NCBI GenBank assembly: GCA_023442525.1
Contig: JAEZZA010000027.1
Span: forward strand, 22,405-86,404
Length of the DNA: 64,000 nt
DNA from: Bacteroidota bacterium
GTDB taxonomy: Bacteria; Bacteroidota; Bacteroidia; Bacteroidales; UBA10428
Direction: 5' to 3'
Under the pieces are notes generated by a model that saw only the letters and a list, made by a program, of their open reading frames with translations, was not told the origin of the DNA and made no database searches. The position numbers and the translations under genes were made by a program. Positions 1 through 7,894 of this stretch are shown piece after piece (position 1 is the first letter of the stretch; the number at the start of each line of letters is the position of its first letter).

Positions 1-39
1 AGTAAATCGTTTTGCAGAGAAAGGTACTGCAAAAAGCGT

Positions 40-78
40 AAAAAGCCATGCAAGGTTTGAAAACTAGCTTGCATGGCT
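40..78 (-). terminator. Intrinsic terminator downstream of dgkA
   Basis: An 11-bp perfect inverted repeat (AGCCATGCAAG at 44-54, CTTGCATGGCT at 68-78) is followed on the minus strand by a short T run (40-44). It lies 15 bases past the dgkA stop, so it most likely ends that transcript. Confidence 0.75.
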
Positions 79-92
79 TCACTATTTCCTAG

Positions 93-440
93 TCACTTTA
101 TCATATCGATCAGGTATGGAACAAATATGCACAGTCCGACAGCAACCGAAACAACGGCAGTCACAAGTACGGCACCGGCCGAGATATCCTTGATCAATCC
201 TGCCTTTTCATTCCGGCCCGGAGATACCACATCAACCAGTTTCTCAATCGCCGTATTAAAAATTTCAGCAGCCAAAACCATCCCAATGCATAAAAATACT
301 GCTATCCATTCAAGCCTCGAAATCCCGGAAAAAACTCCGCAACCCACCACAAACAAAGAGATTACCAAATGCACCCTTGCATTTTTTTCAGTTTGAAAGA
401 CCGATTTAATCCCTTTCAGGGCAAAAATAAAAGTCCGCAT
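93..440 (-). CDS. dgkA: Diacylglycerol/undecaprenol kinase family (DgkA-like)
   Basis: Small integral membrane kinase of 115 aa, the usual length of the DgkA family, which phosphorylates diacylglycerol or undecaprenol at the inner membrane to recycle lipid carriers. Three hydrophobic helices are visible (about 25-45, 47-65 and 90-110). The family signature is present: AAEIFNTAIEKLVD at 57-70 carries the catalytic glutamate and the E-x-x-N-T-A-I-E core, and KDISAGAVL follows at 84-92. A terminator follows the gene. Whether the substrate is diacylglycerol or undecaprenol cannot be read from the sequence; Gram-positive DgkA proteins of this shape are undecaprenol kinases. Confidence 0.9.
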   Translation of the reverse strand: MRTFIFALKGIKSVFQTEKNARVHLVISLFVVGCGVFSGISRLEWIAVFLCIGMVLAAEIFNTAIEKLVDVVSPGRNEKAGLIKDISAGAVLVTAVVSVAVGLCIFVPYLIDMIK

Positions 441-453
441 GGTTATTGGGTTT

Positions 454-476
454 GCACCACCCCGTCGGGGTGGTGC
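454..476. repeat. GC-rich palindrome, REP-like (copy 1)
   Basis: A 10-bp perfect inverted repeat, GCACCACCCC and GGGGTGGTGC, surrounds a GTC loop between dgkA and creD. No T run follows on either strand, so it does not look like an intrinsic terminator. The same CCACCCC-GTC-GGGGTGG core recurs at 35147-35163 after another gene, suggesting a dispersed extragenic palindrome. Confidence 0.6.
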
Positions 477-496
477 GTGAATAAATATGCATTTAT

Positions 497-1795
497 TTAC
501 CGCGAATACCAGTCGATTTTCCGGGCGAAGTACATGACAACAGCCAGGATGATTACCAGTCCAATATTTCCGATCAGAAGTGAGTAGTCGGCCAATTGGA
601 GGATCACGAAAAGGAATGTGTATAAGATGACCATACTGGAGATAATCACCAGTGTGACCCTTGAGTTTTTATATAGTGATCTTGCAAAGAGCCCGACCAT
701 TGAAGTGATGGTGAGGGCTGCGACGATATAGGCTATGTTGAAGCTGATATGTTCCGACAGGGCTGTAAGCAGTGAATAAAACACTACCACTGCAAATCCG
801 GTGAGCAGGTAGAGCACGGGATGTATCCGGGTTTTGGTCATTATTTCTGCAAAGAAGAAAATAAGAAATGTAAGTCCGATAAACAGGATAGCATACTTTG
901 CCGAACGTTCGGATTTCTGATAGTGATCGACGGGGGTGATCAGTTCCACGCCAAAAGCCGATTGGGTGACTTCGTAGTCATCGTTTAACCAGAATTGCGG
1001 AAAGTTGCGGTTGAGTTGAAGTACGTTCCACGATGCCGTGAAGCCCTTTTCATCAATTTTCCTTTCATCGGGCAGAAAAGCACCTGAAAAACTCGGATCG
1101 GCCCAGGTCGATGTCAGGTTCACATTGGTTACTTTTCCCAGAGGGATAAAATTCAGCGAACTGCTGCCGTTTAAATCGAGGTCGAAGCTGAAATTATATA
1201 CATTACCCCGTGAAAACTGCACGGGAGCATGAACTCCCGACGATGCCACGTCGGTTGTTTTCATGCCCGGTATTACACCTGCTTCGGAATCGTTCCATTT
1301 AACAACGATATCTTTGTTAATTCCTCTCATATCGGGAATCCCTATTTCGACAAATGCATTTGCCGGTGAATCGAAATTCAGTCCTTCAACCGGTGAGGCC
1401 GTTTCAGGTTTGAATGTTCCTGTTACACGAATTTGGGCTGAATAGGTCACTACACTATAGATACCTCTTTTCCTGAGTTCGGGAATCATCCTGCCTTCAA
1501 TGTTCAAATTATCGGGAAGAAAGTGTGCGTAATTGACTCTTGTTATTAGTTGGCCATCTGCTCTCTTTTCGGTTATTTCATACGGAACTGTTAAAACCGG
1601 TCCGTTGATTACCTGCGAGTTTCCCCAGATCGAACTCACTTCGATTATTGTTTCATTGCGGCGTTGTTCACGTTCGCGGATGAGGTCTTGTATCATTGCC
1701 GCGGGGATCAGTAAAAGCAACGAGAGAAAGGCGATCAGTCCGAGTTTGAAACCGAGTGAATTAAAGAATCCGTTGACTTTTTCAATTGTGTCCAT
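497..1795 (-). CDS. creD: CreD-like inner membrane protein
   Basis: 432-aa protein of the CreD family (named for the E. coli Cre regulon; linked to envelope integrity and beta-lactam or colicin phenotypes, biochemical role unknown). It has an N-terminal membrane helix (about 17-36), the family's N-terminal region with SSIWGNSQVINGPVLTVPY, a long periplasmic beta-rich domain to about residue 295, and about six C-terminal helices. It is the last gene of a three-gene unit with the membrane protein and winged-helix regulator upstream (25-base gap). Bacteroidota commonly pair creD with such a small regulator, so control by that regulator is likely. The ATG at 1793-1795 fits the family N-terminus. 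Confidence 0.88.
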   Translation of the reverse strand: MDTIEKVNGFFNSLGFKLGLIAFLSLLLLIPAAMIQDLIREREQRRNETIIEVSSIWGNSQVINGPVLTVPYEITEKRADGQLITRVNYAHFLPDNLNIEGRMIPELRKRGIYSVVTYSAQIRVTGTFKPETASPVEGLNFDSPANAFVEIGIPDMRGINKDIVVKWNDSEAGVIPGMKTTDVASSGVHAPVQFSRGNVYNFSFDLDLNGSSSLNFIPLGKVTNVNLTSTWADPSFSGAFLPDERKIDEKGFTASWNVLQLNRNFPQFWLNDDYEVTQSAFGVELITPVDHYQKSERSAKYAILFIGLTFLIFFFAEIMTKTRIHPVLYLLTGFAVVVFYSLLTALSEHISFNIAYIVAALTITSMVGLFARSLYKNSRVTLVIISSMVILYTFLFVILQLADYSLLIGNIGLVIILAVVMYFARKIDWYSR

Positions 1796-1820
1796 ATTTA
1801 TGAATTTTTAAAAGATTGAT

Positions 1821-2123
1821 TTATTGCTGAGTTTTTCTCACCATCATTTCCAGTACCCTGAGGTGTTCGGTAAAGGCTTCACGGCCTTTGTCGGTGATTC
1901 TGTATGATGTATTGGGCTTGCGGCCGATGAATTGTTTTTGAATTTCGATAAGTTCATGCTTCTCGAGGGCCGCAAGGTGACTGGACAGGTTTCCGTCGGT
2001 GGCGTCAAGTAATTCCTTGAGACTGTTAAAGTCGAGGGAATCATTCACCATAAGAACCGACATGATACCCAACCGTATCCTGTTCTCAAATTGCTTATTC
2101 AGCTTTGAAATTAACTCCCTCAC
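1821..2123 (-). CDS. Winged-helix transcriptional regulator (ArsR/PadR-like)
   Basis: 100-aa single-domain DNA-binding protein. A helix-turn-helix covers about residues 14-60 (SLKELLDATDGNLSSHLAALEKHELIEIQK) and is followed by a wing containing SYRITDKGREAF, typical of the small regulators found next to creD and permease-like genes in Bacteroidota. No sensor domain or cysteine-rich metal site is visible. Its start overlaps the stop of the upstream membrane-protein gene by four bases (ATGA), so the two are translationally coupled. The dyad at 2707-2720 just before that first gene is a plausible binding site. The ligand is unknown. Confidence 0.8.
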   Translation of the reverse strand: MRELISKLNKQFENRIRLGIMSVLMVNDSLDFNSLKELLDATDGNLSSHLAALEKHELIEIQKQFIGRKPNTSYRITDKGREAFTEHLRVLEMMVRKTQQ

Positions 2124-2701
2124 TTTTCTTTCTCATATCGGTTATACATGGCAATTCCGTATATAATATGCAGTAATCCGAATCCGATTGCCCATATTAT
2201 CAGTCCGTACCCGGCCAGCCATCCCGCAAGGAGTCCCAGCAGGATTTCAAAAACACCCAGAATCCTGATTTCGGGCAGGGTGTATTTACTGGCGTTAACA
2301 AGTGCCAGTCCGTAAAATACGAGGGTTGCCGACGGCAGAAGATTGGTTTTATCGTTGCCTATAAGAATAAGGCAAAACAATCCTCCGGTTGCAAGGGGGA
2401 TAAGCATGTTAATCAGGAGTCGTCGTGCCGACCGGTCCCATATTTTTTCGTTGTTTTTAGCCGCACGACGAACAGTGAAAAATATGGCTCCCGATATGGC
2501 GAGGGTCAGAACGATGAGTGCATCGATCACGAGGAACAGGGTAGTGAGGTTATCCCGGAACCAGGCAATGGCAGCCCCGGCCAGTGCTGCTGATCCTGCA
2601 AAAATTCCTGCAGCTCCGCTGAGTGAAATAAACCTTGATGATCTCTCCATCAGGTCGCGGATTTCATTAAGCTGTTGAATGGGTTCTTTTATTTTTATCA
2701 T
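2120..2701 (-). CDS. Predicted membrane protein of the creD operon
   Basis: 193 aa, no recognised family beyond association with winged-helix/CreD units. A short cytosolic N-terminus with an amphipathic helix (QQLNEIRDLMERSSRF) precedes about six hydrophobic helices, in pairs at roughly 30-75, 100-140 and 150-185; the tail NRYEKEK is charged. I chose the ATG at 2699-2701. A TTG start seven codons earlier would place the palindrome at 2707-2720 inside the gene, which is less likely. First gene of the operon with the regulator (four-base overlap) and creD. It may sense or transport the signal that the regulator answers to; this is inference. Confidence 0.65.
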   Translation of the reverse strand: MIKIKEPIQQLNEIRDLMERSSRFISLSGAAGIFAGSAALAGAAIAWFRDNLTTLFLVIDALIVLTLAISGAIFFTVRRAAKNNEKIWDRSARRLLINMLIPLATGGLFCLILIGNDKTNLLPSATLVFYGLALVNASKYTLPEIRILGVFEILLGLLAGWLAGYGLIIWAIGFGLLHIIYGIAMYNRYEKEK

Positions 2702-2706
2702 ATAAA

Positions 2707-2727
2707 GTACTTTGAAGTACAAAGTAA
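2707..2727 (-). promoter_or_regulatory. Candidate operator/promoter of the regulator-creD operon
   Basis: Two overlapping dyads lie directly before the ATG at 2701: GTACTT-TG-AAGTAC (2707-2720, perfect) and ACTTTG-5 nt-CAAAGT (2709-2725). On the minus strand TTACTTTG (2720-2727) matches the Bacteroidota -7 box TAnnTTTG at seven of eight positions. An operator overlapping a promoter fits autorepression by the encoded winged-helix protein; binding is inferred. Confidence 0.5.
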
Positions 2728-2905
2728 ATAATATTAATTATACTATGCAAGTTTTTTTGTCACTTTTCAGTCATAACGAATAATCATACCTGCGAACAGG
2801 TATGGGTACTACTGCTAATGACCGGTGTTAATATGAACATACGCAATATTTAATTGTTAATTGCTTGATGTTCAGGAATAGTCGTTAATTGAAATAGAGA
2901 GAATT

Positions 2906-3424
2906 ATGAAAGAGAAACACAGCGTATTATTTCTGCTGATGTATCTGCTTTTGCAAGTGCCCCTGTTCACCCATTCACAGGATTTGGCTGATGCAATTAC
3001 ATCTGCAAAATATCATGATGCCGGGATTTACGATTACAGGATTCTACCGGTAGATACATTACGTCTGAGAATTATTGAAAAGGCGAGGCAGTATATCGGA
3101 GTTGATTATAAATGGGGCGAATCGGGTGAAAATGGTTTTGATTGTTCAGGCTATGTCAAATATATATTTGGACAGTTCGGATATGCTTTGCCACATTCAT
3201 CCCTTGCGCAATACAACAAAAGCAAAAGGCTTGTTCAAAGCAAAGCCCGGCCGGGTGACCTGGTTTTCTTTATTACATCGGGGAACAAAATTTCGCATGT
3301 GGGGATCTATCTGGGAAATAATAAATTTATCCATGCTCCCAGAACAGGTCGGCAGGTCAGAGTTGAATCGATCGACACGGGTTTTTTCAGAAAGGCTCTT
3401 GCCGGTTTTGGAACCATCTTTTGA
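2906..3424 (+). CDS. NlpC/P60 family secreted cysteine peptidase
   Basis: 172-aa exported cell-wall hydrolase (C40 family) that would cut peptide stems in peptidoglycan. A signal peptide covers residues 1-24 (hydrophobic core VLFLLMYLLLQVPL). The NlpC/P60 domain spans about 55-170 with the complete catalytic set: Cys80 in FDCSGY, His131 in SHVGIYLG and His143 in FIHAPR. RPGDLVFF at 115-122 is another family hallmark. No SH3 or LysM targeting domain is present, so this is a minimal enzyme. The gene stands alone, divergent from the creD operon and convergent with the CotH-like gene, whose stop lies two bases away. Confidence 0.9.
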   Translation: MKEKHSVLFLLMYLLLQVPLFTHSQDLADAITSAKYHDAGIYDYRILPVDTLRLRIIEKARQYIGVDYKWGESGENGFDCSGYVKYIFGQFGYALPHSSLAQYNKSKRLVQSKARPGDLVFFITSGNKISHVGIYLGNNKFIHAPRTGRQVRVESIDTGFFRKALAGFGTIF

Positions 3425-3426
3425 AC

Positions 3427-5628
3427 CTACTGAATCAGTACTTTAAGTGAAAGTCGTTCACCTTCGCTGACTGCATTTACTATGTAAACTCCGGGATTAA
3501 GCCTGATTCTGCAGTGGATAATCTGTTCCGTACCTGTGGTTTCATTATTAACCCTGATACCGGAAGTATTAACAATCTCAATGTTTATGCTTTTCTGAAG
3601 AGGATTGTATATTTCCAGGTTCAACCATTCCACAGCAGGATTGGGTAATGCTAATAACGAAAATGAAGCATGGGGGATATCATCTACGGGTGTTGCACAA
3701 TTGCCCGGCATGTTCAGGTCCATCCACTGTGCCCTTTGGAGTATCCAGTTCTTCATGAAATTTATATCCTCGGTATAATTATTTCCCACAAAAGCATTGG
3801 GCCAGACGTATTGTCCATGAATCGGCCATTGGGTGAAATTTCTGCCGATGGCTTCATCCATGGTGTCCACGTATGCGTCGATTACTTCCATCAGTCTCTC
3901 GTCAGAAAGTACATCCTCTCGGAGTTGTTTCCACCGGCAATTGAGATTATTCCTAAAATACTCATCACTCAGAAATCGCGTCCACCAATACGGAGTTCCC
4001 CATCCGTCGGCCTCTATCGGGTAGTTCCACCCCGATACAACCGATGCATAGTAATAATCGGCATTTCCGAATGCCAGGTCGTAGTCCCACACCGGCCCCA
4101 TTTTAATCAACGGATCCCTGTCGTCACGGTCTTTATGAAGGAAAGTGCTTAAACGGTAGCCGTCTACGTTTTTGCTCAATTCAACCAGAATGAAATAGTC
4201 GATGAATGTCTGTACGTTGATGTAATTGCGGTATCCGATATATGGATCGCGGTAATCACTGCCAAATAAGGCATCTTCGAAACGGTTAATACGGTTACGG
4301 ATATAGTTCTGCTGAACCGGCAGTATATCTTCCCATTTCGGGTAATGCCAGGCAAAGAACGGACCCATATCCCCCGATCCGCTTCCCTTGTATTTTGAGA
4401 ACCACCCGTCGGTGTAGCTTCCGTCGGCCGAGCGGTCGATTTTTATAATATAACCACCGGTAAGATCATTGCCTACAACGTCCGACGTATCAAGCCTGGC
4501 AATGGCTACCCGCGTTGAATCACGTTTGATTCTTTCAATCAGCACGTATAATCCCTGATAATAATAATCCACGTACAATTCGCAGAATCTGGCCCTGGGA
4601 GCATAATTCCCCATGTCGCGCGCAAGGTCGTAAGCCAGACGGTTACGTATAAGCGATTTGTCCGAATACGGTCCATGTAATACCCAGTCGGATTCGGGAG
4701 GCATTCCCAACAACGACACTACCGAATCCTCTCCGAGGATGGTCCGGGTTTCGAAACCATAGTTTTTCTTTGGAAAAGCTAAAGATGATGATCCGCGGAA
4801 TTCAATCCCGGCTTTGCCTGAGTATCCGTTCCATGGATCGTCGGTATGGTTGAGCATACCGGGGCCGTTGTCGATTACACCCATATCGACGGTTACCTTG
4901 TTATCCGGTATGATGCTGTTTCCGTTGGTAAATACAATTACCAGTGGCAGGTAAGATTCTGAGTTGCCGGTATAGGGCTCAACAAACCACCAGGGAACTT
5001 TATTGTAGTAAGATCCGGTCGATTTTAAACCAACCGAAAAGAAGGCCCTGCAAGTCATATCGCTCGATGAACTTCCGTAATTATTTACCTGAACAGCCAG
5101 AACATTCGTGCCATTCACCAGGCATTGCCGGAGCTTTTTTTTGAAGACCATGAACTGGGGAGGAGTCTGTCCCTGATACATCACTGCTTCATGATCAACA
5201 GCAGGGAAAGAAGTGGCCGGATCCTGTCCTGCTGATCCCATATTCGACCGTGCAATTTCAAAACCATTGATCCAGGCTATAAATCCATCGTCGTAGTCCA
5301 TGTGAAGCAGGGCGAGTTCAATTAGCGAGGTATCCTGAATATCAAAATTAATTCTTATGTGTACAGAAACCGGATAAGGAGTGAAAGGTATTTCAGTCAG
5401 GTCATCATAATCTGCATATCCGAAACCTCCGGCGCCTGCCGGCCAGGCCGAATCATCAAATTCGTTTTGATACCATCCTGCAGGCGGATACGATGTTGTA
5501 TTCACATAGTAGCGCCATAAATCGCTTCCAAATACAATGGTTTCCCAATGATCAATTGCCGGCTGGGAAAAGGCAGACTGAATGAAAAGTGTGCATATAA
5601 CGAAATAATTAAATAGCCTTTTTACCAT
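3427..5628 (-). CDS. Secreted CotH-kinase-domain protein with type IX sorting domain
   Basis: 733 aa. A signal peptide (1-21, ending SAFSQ) is followed by a beta-rich region (about 25-205) resembling the modules before CotH domains, then a CotH domain (about 225-570) with FRGSSSLAFPKKNYGFE, LYVLIERIKRD and the conserved WDYDLAFGN. CotH proteins are atypical protein kinases in Bacillus spore coats; in Bacteroidota they are common extracellular proteins of unknown substrate. The last 75 residues form a type A C-terminal sorting domain (LPNPAVEWLNLEIYN, NPGVYIVNAV), so export by the type IX system to the surface is expected. The gene is monocistronic and divergent from the Gfo/Idh gene. Confidence 0.85.
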   Translation of the reverse strand: MVKRLFNYFVICTLFIQSAFSQPAIDHWETIVFGSDLWRYYVNTTSYPPAGWYQNEFDDSAWPAGAGGFGYADYDDLTEIPFTPYPVSVHIRINFDIQDTSLIELALLHMDYDDGFIAWINGFEIARSNMGSAGQDPATSFPAVDHEAVMYQGQTPPQFMVFKKKLRQCLVNGTNVLAVQVNNYGSSSSDMTCRAFFSVGLKSTGSYYNKVPWWFVEPYTGNSESYLPLVIVFTNGNSIIPDNKVTVDMGVIDNGPGMLNHTDDPWNGYSGKAGIEFRGSSSLAFPKKNYGFETRTILGEDSVVSLLGMPPESDWVLHGPYSDKSLIRNRLAYDLARDMGNYAPRARFCELYVDYYYQGLYVLIERIKRDSTRVAIARLDTSDVVGNDLTGGYIIKIDRSADGSYTDGWFSKYKGSGSGDMGPFFAWHYPKWEDILPVQQNYIRNRINRFEDALFGSDYRDPYIGYRNYINVQTFIDYFILVELSKNVDGYRLSTFLHKDRDDRDPLIKMGPVWDYDLAFGNADYYYASVVSGWNYPIEADGWGTPYWWTRFLSDEYFRNNLNCRWKQLREDVLSDERLMEVIDAYVDTMDEAIGRNFTQWPIHGQYVWPNAFVGNNYTEDINFMKNWILQRAQWMDLNMPGNCATPVDDIPHASFSLLALPNPAVEWLNLEIYNPLQKSINIEIVNTSGIRVNNETTGTEQIIHCRIRLNPGVYIVNAVSEGERLSLKVLIQ

Positions 5629-5780
5629 AACCGGGATATTTACAGGTTATATACGCAATTTATGCCTTAAAGTCATTTGCCGGGTCTGGCAAAGTTTAGA
5701 AAATTGTAAGTAAATTTACGATAATGTCCGGTCAAGGTAGCCGGAATATTCACTCAAAAATTAAATAAAATATTTGCAGT

Positions 5781-6971
5781 ATGACAAAAATAGCCATGCT
5801 TGGTGCAGGATTTATTGGTGATTTCTATACATTTTCATTGCATGGGCAGCGAAGCCGCGACAGGGTAGAGATCATCTATTCGCGTGATGATTCAAGGGGA
5901 AAAGTTTTTGCAGCAAAGCACGGGATTCCGAAGTGGACAACATCAATGAAAGATGCCATTAATGATCCCAATGTGGAGGCCGTGGTTATTGGTTTGCCAA
6001 ACAATCTCCATCTTGAAGCGGTTAAACTTTGTGCGGAAGCACGCAAGGCGGTGTTTTGCACCAAGCCTCTTGGGACCAATGCCCGTGAAGCCCTTCAGAT
6101 GCTTGAAGCAGTCGAAAAGGCAGGGATAACACATGGTTATCTTGAAGACCTCGTGTATACGCCAAAGACTTTAAAGGCATTGGAATCAGTTCGTGCAGGG
6201 GCCATAGGAGAAGTTATATGGGCAAGGTCGAGAGAAACCCATCCGGGTCCGCATAGCGACTGGTTCTGGACAAAACAGATCTCGGGCGGAGGTGTGCTTC
6301 TCGATATGGGATGTCATTGCATCGAAATCGCCAGGAGCTACATTGGTAAAGATATTAAGCCTGTTGAAGTTGTATGCTGGGCCGACACGTTGGTGAAACC
6401 CATTGAGGCCGAGGATAACGCTCTTGGTTGGGTTAGATACGAAAATGGTGCTATTGGACAGTTTGAAGTCAGCTGGTCGTTCCGTGGCGGTATGGACCTT
6501 CGCGACGAAGCAATGGGTACCGAGGGAACTATATGGACCAATAATTTCCTGCGTACAGGCTTTGAAATGTTCACTGCAGGTGGTAAAGGCGGATACGTTG
6601 CCGAGAAAGCCGAAACCGAAAAAGGATGGATCTTTCCCGTAGGCGACGAGGTTGTTGAACTGGGATATACACATATGTTCACCGACATGTTTGCCGCAAT
6701 GGAAAACAAGACACTACCCGTGGAATCGTTCTATGACGGCTATATTGTTAACGAAATTATGGACGCCTGTTACCGGTCGGCCCAATCAAAAAAATGGGAA
6801 CCGGTGAAACTGGAGGTTTGGCGCGGACGTGAGAAAACGCCTCCAATTAATGCACTGCAGGATTATGATGCAGACCATTTACTGGTGAAGGAAGAGAAGA
6901 TGCCCGACGGCTCTGTTAAACTCATTCTTAAGGATAAGAAAACAGGTAAGATAACTCAACAGGTTAAATAG
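5781..6971 (+). CDS. Gfo/Idh/MocA family NAD(P)-dependent oxidoreductase
   Basis: 396-aa cytosolic oxidoreductase of the glucose-fructose oxidoreductase/inositol dehydrogenase family. The N-terminal Rossmann fold begins IAMLGAGFIGDF with the GxGxxG motif. CTKPLGTNAREA at about 94-105 is the family's (E)KP cofactor/active-site motif, with Thr in place of the usual Glu. The catalytic-domain motif DMGCHCIEIARSYIG supplies the Asp and His of the active site. The substrate, probably a sugar, inositol or amino-sugar derivative, cannot be told. Transcribed alone, with a strong terminator at 7006-7039. AATATTTG at 5771-5778 is a near-match to the -7 promoter box but sits very close to the start. Confidence 0.9.
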   Translation: MTKIAMLGAGFIGDFYTFSLHGQRSRDRVEIIYSRDDSRGKVFAAKHGIPKWTTSMKDAINDPNVEAVVIGLPNNLHLEAVKLCAEARKAVFCTKPLGTNAREALQMLEAVEKAGITHGYLEDLVYTPKTLKALESVRAGAIGEVIWARSRETHPGPHSDWFWTKQISGGGVLLDMGCHCIEIARSYIGKDIKPVEVVCWADTLVKPIEAEDNALGWVRYENGAIGQFEVSWSFRGGMDLRDEAMGTEGTIWTNNFLRTGFEMFTAGGKGGYVAEKAETEKGWIFPVGDEVVELGYTHMFTDMFAAMENKTLPVESFYDGYIVNEIMDACYRSAQSKKWEPVKLEVWRGREKTPPINALQDYDADHLLVKEEKMPDGSVKLILKDKKTGKITQQVK

Positions 6972-7005
6972 ATCTACTCCCCTTTTACCGGATCTACCTT
7001 TTCAT

Positions 7006-7039
7006 GGGCTTCACTTTTCATTGGTGAAGCCCTTTTTTT
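7006..7039 (+). terminator. Intrinsic terminator after the Gfo/Idh gene
   Basis: A 9-bp perfect stem (GGGCTTCAC at 7006-7014, GTGAAGCCC at 7024-7032) with a 9-nt loop is followed by seven T residues. Confidence 0.92.
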
Positions 7040-7066
7040 GCCTCAACCGGATCGGGATGCAAAAAC

Positions 7067-7083
7067 TGTGGAAATTTTCCACA
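7067..7083. promoter_or_regulatory. Candidate upstream activator palindrome for the sigma-54 promoter
   Basis: TGTGGAAA-T-TTTCCACA is a perfect 8+1+8 dyad about 110 bases upstream of the -24 element at 7193. That is the usual position of an enhancer bound by an NtrC-type dimer, and such a regulator is encoded just downstream. The half-site resembles a DnaA box (TTTTCCACA), an alternative reading I consider less likely. Confidence 0.5.
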
Positions 7084-7192
7084 CTCCTTCATCGGATTCT
7101 ACACATTCAAAACAATCCCAAATAAATCGCTTTAAATTATAACTAATTGATAAATAGTCATGTGATGAATGTCTGTGTTATATTTGAATTAA

Positions 7193-7208
7193 TGGCACGG
7201 ATATTTCT
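7193..7208 (+). promoter_or_regulatory. Candidate sigma-54 (-24/-12) promoter
   Basis: TGGCACGGATATTTCT matches the sigma-54 consensus TGGCACG-N4-TTGC(A/T) fully at the -24 element and at four of five bases at -12 (T replaces G of the GC doublet). The expected start site lies near 7218, giving a leader of about 40 nt to the ATG at 7257. The imperfect -12 element is the main reason for caution. Confidence 0.55.
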
Positions 7209-7256
7209 ATACATACTTCGACAAATAATTAGTTCAAATTAAATTTTTATTAGGTT

Positions 7257-7700
7257 ATGAAAAAAGTAATGATTTTAGCAGTTGCTGCAGCTCTTATAGG
7301 ATTAGCTGCACCAAATACAATGGCTCAGGTACCGGGTTCATCTCAACCTTCATCAACACCTTCACAACAGCAGGAAGATGATCTTGAAAAACAGACACCC
7401 AGCTCCACAACTCAGCCAGGAACATCCGGTTCGAGTGGTGATTATGGTACAAGTGGTTCACAATCCGGTTCTCAGACAGGAACAAGTGGCACGTCAGCAA
7501 TAGAATATAAAGACGAAGTAAAGACCGCTGATCTTCCTGAAGCCATAACCAGATCAATTAATGAAAAATATCCCGGTTATAAAACCGAAAAAGTTTTCCG
7601 TGGTAGTGACGGAACTTACAAAGTTAAGTTAAGCAAGGGTGAAGAAATGCAGACACTTTTCCTTGATGCAAGAGGAGAGGTTGTAAAGATGAAGAAGTAA
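7257..7700 (+). CDS. Small secreted protein, low-complexity linker plus PepSY-like domain
   Basis: 147 aa. A signal peptide covers 1-23 (AVAAALIGLAAPNTMA). Residues 25-80 are a Ser/Gln/Gly/Thr/Pro-rich, probably disordered stretch with repeated SGSQ/GTSG units. The C-terminal 60 residues look like a BLF1/PepSY-type domain: LPEAITRSINEKYPGY followed by a basic strand (GTYKVKLSKG) and FLDARGEVVKM. Such domains are common in small periplasmic Bacteroidota proteins of unknown function. A candidate sigma-54 promoter and activator palindrome precede the gene, a terminator follows it, and an NtrC-type regulator is next. It may be an envelope-stress output of that regulator; this is inference. No enzyme activity is suggested. 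Confidence 0.65.
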   Translation: MKKVMILAVAAALIGLAAPNTMAQVPGSSQPSSTPSQQQEDDLEKQTPSSTTQPGTSGSSGDYGTSGSQSGSQTGTSGTSAIEYKDEVKTADLPEAITRSINEKYPGYKTEKVFRGSDGTYKVKLSKGEEMQTLFLDARGEVVKMKK

Positions 7701-7773
7701 CCCCTGCTGGTCTACCCGGCATTCACAACCAAGCCTTACTGTTAGAGTCAGTTATTGGTAAGGAGTATTAACA

Positions 7774-7817
7774 AGCCTTTGTTGAGGGATAACTCCCGAG
7801 ACAAAGGCTATTTTTTT
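7774..7817 (+). terminator. Intrinsic terminator after the PepSY-like gene
   Basis: AGCCTTTGT (7774-7782) pairs with ACAAAGGCT (7801-7809). An inner GGGA/TCCC stem lies inside the loop, and A then seven T residues follow. It separates the small gene from the regulator downstream. Confidence 0.88.
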
Positions 7818-7894
7818 GCATACTGCAAATCAGAGTCGCATTCGAAATGAACTAAAGTCATTTATGGTTGGTTTATTGACTATTATACCGTTAC

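Noticed and set aside
454..476. Intrinsic terminator for creD
   Set aside because: The stem is strong but no T run follows on the minus strand; the same palindrome appears elsewhere in a different context.
7075..7083. DnaA box TTTTCCACA as a sign of a replication origin
   Set aside because: A single imperfect pair with no cluster, no dnaA or dnaN and no AT-rich unwinding element; the enhancer reading fits the context better.
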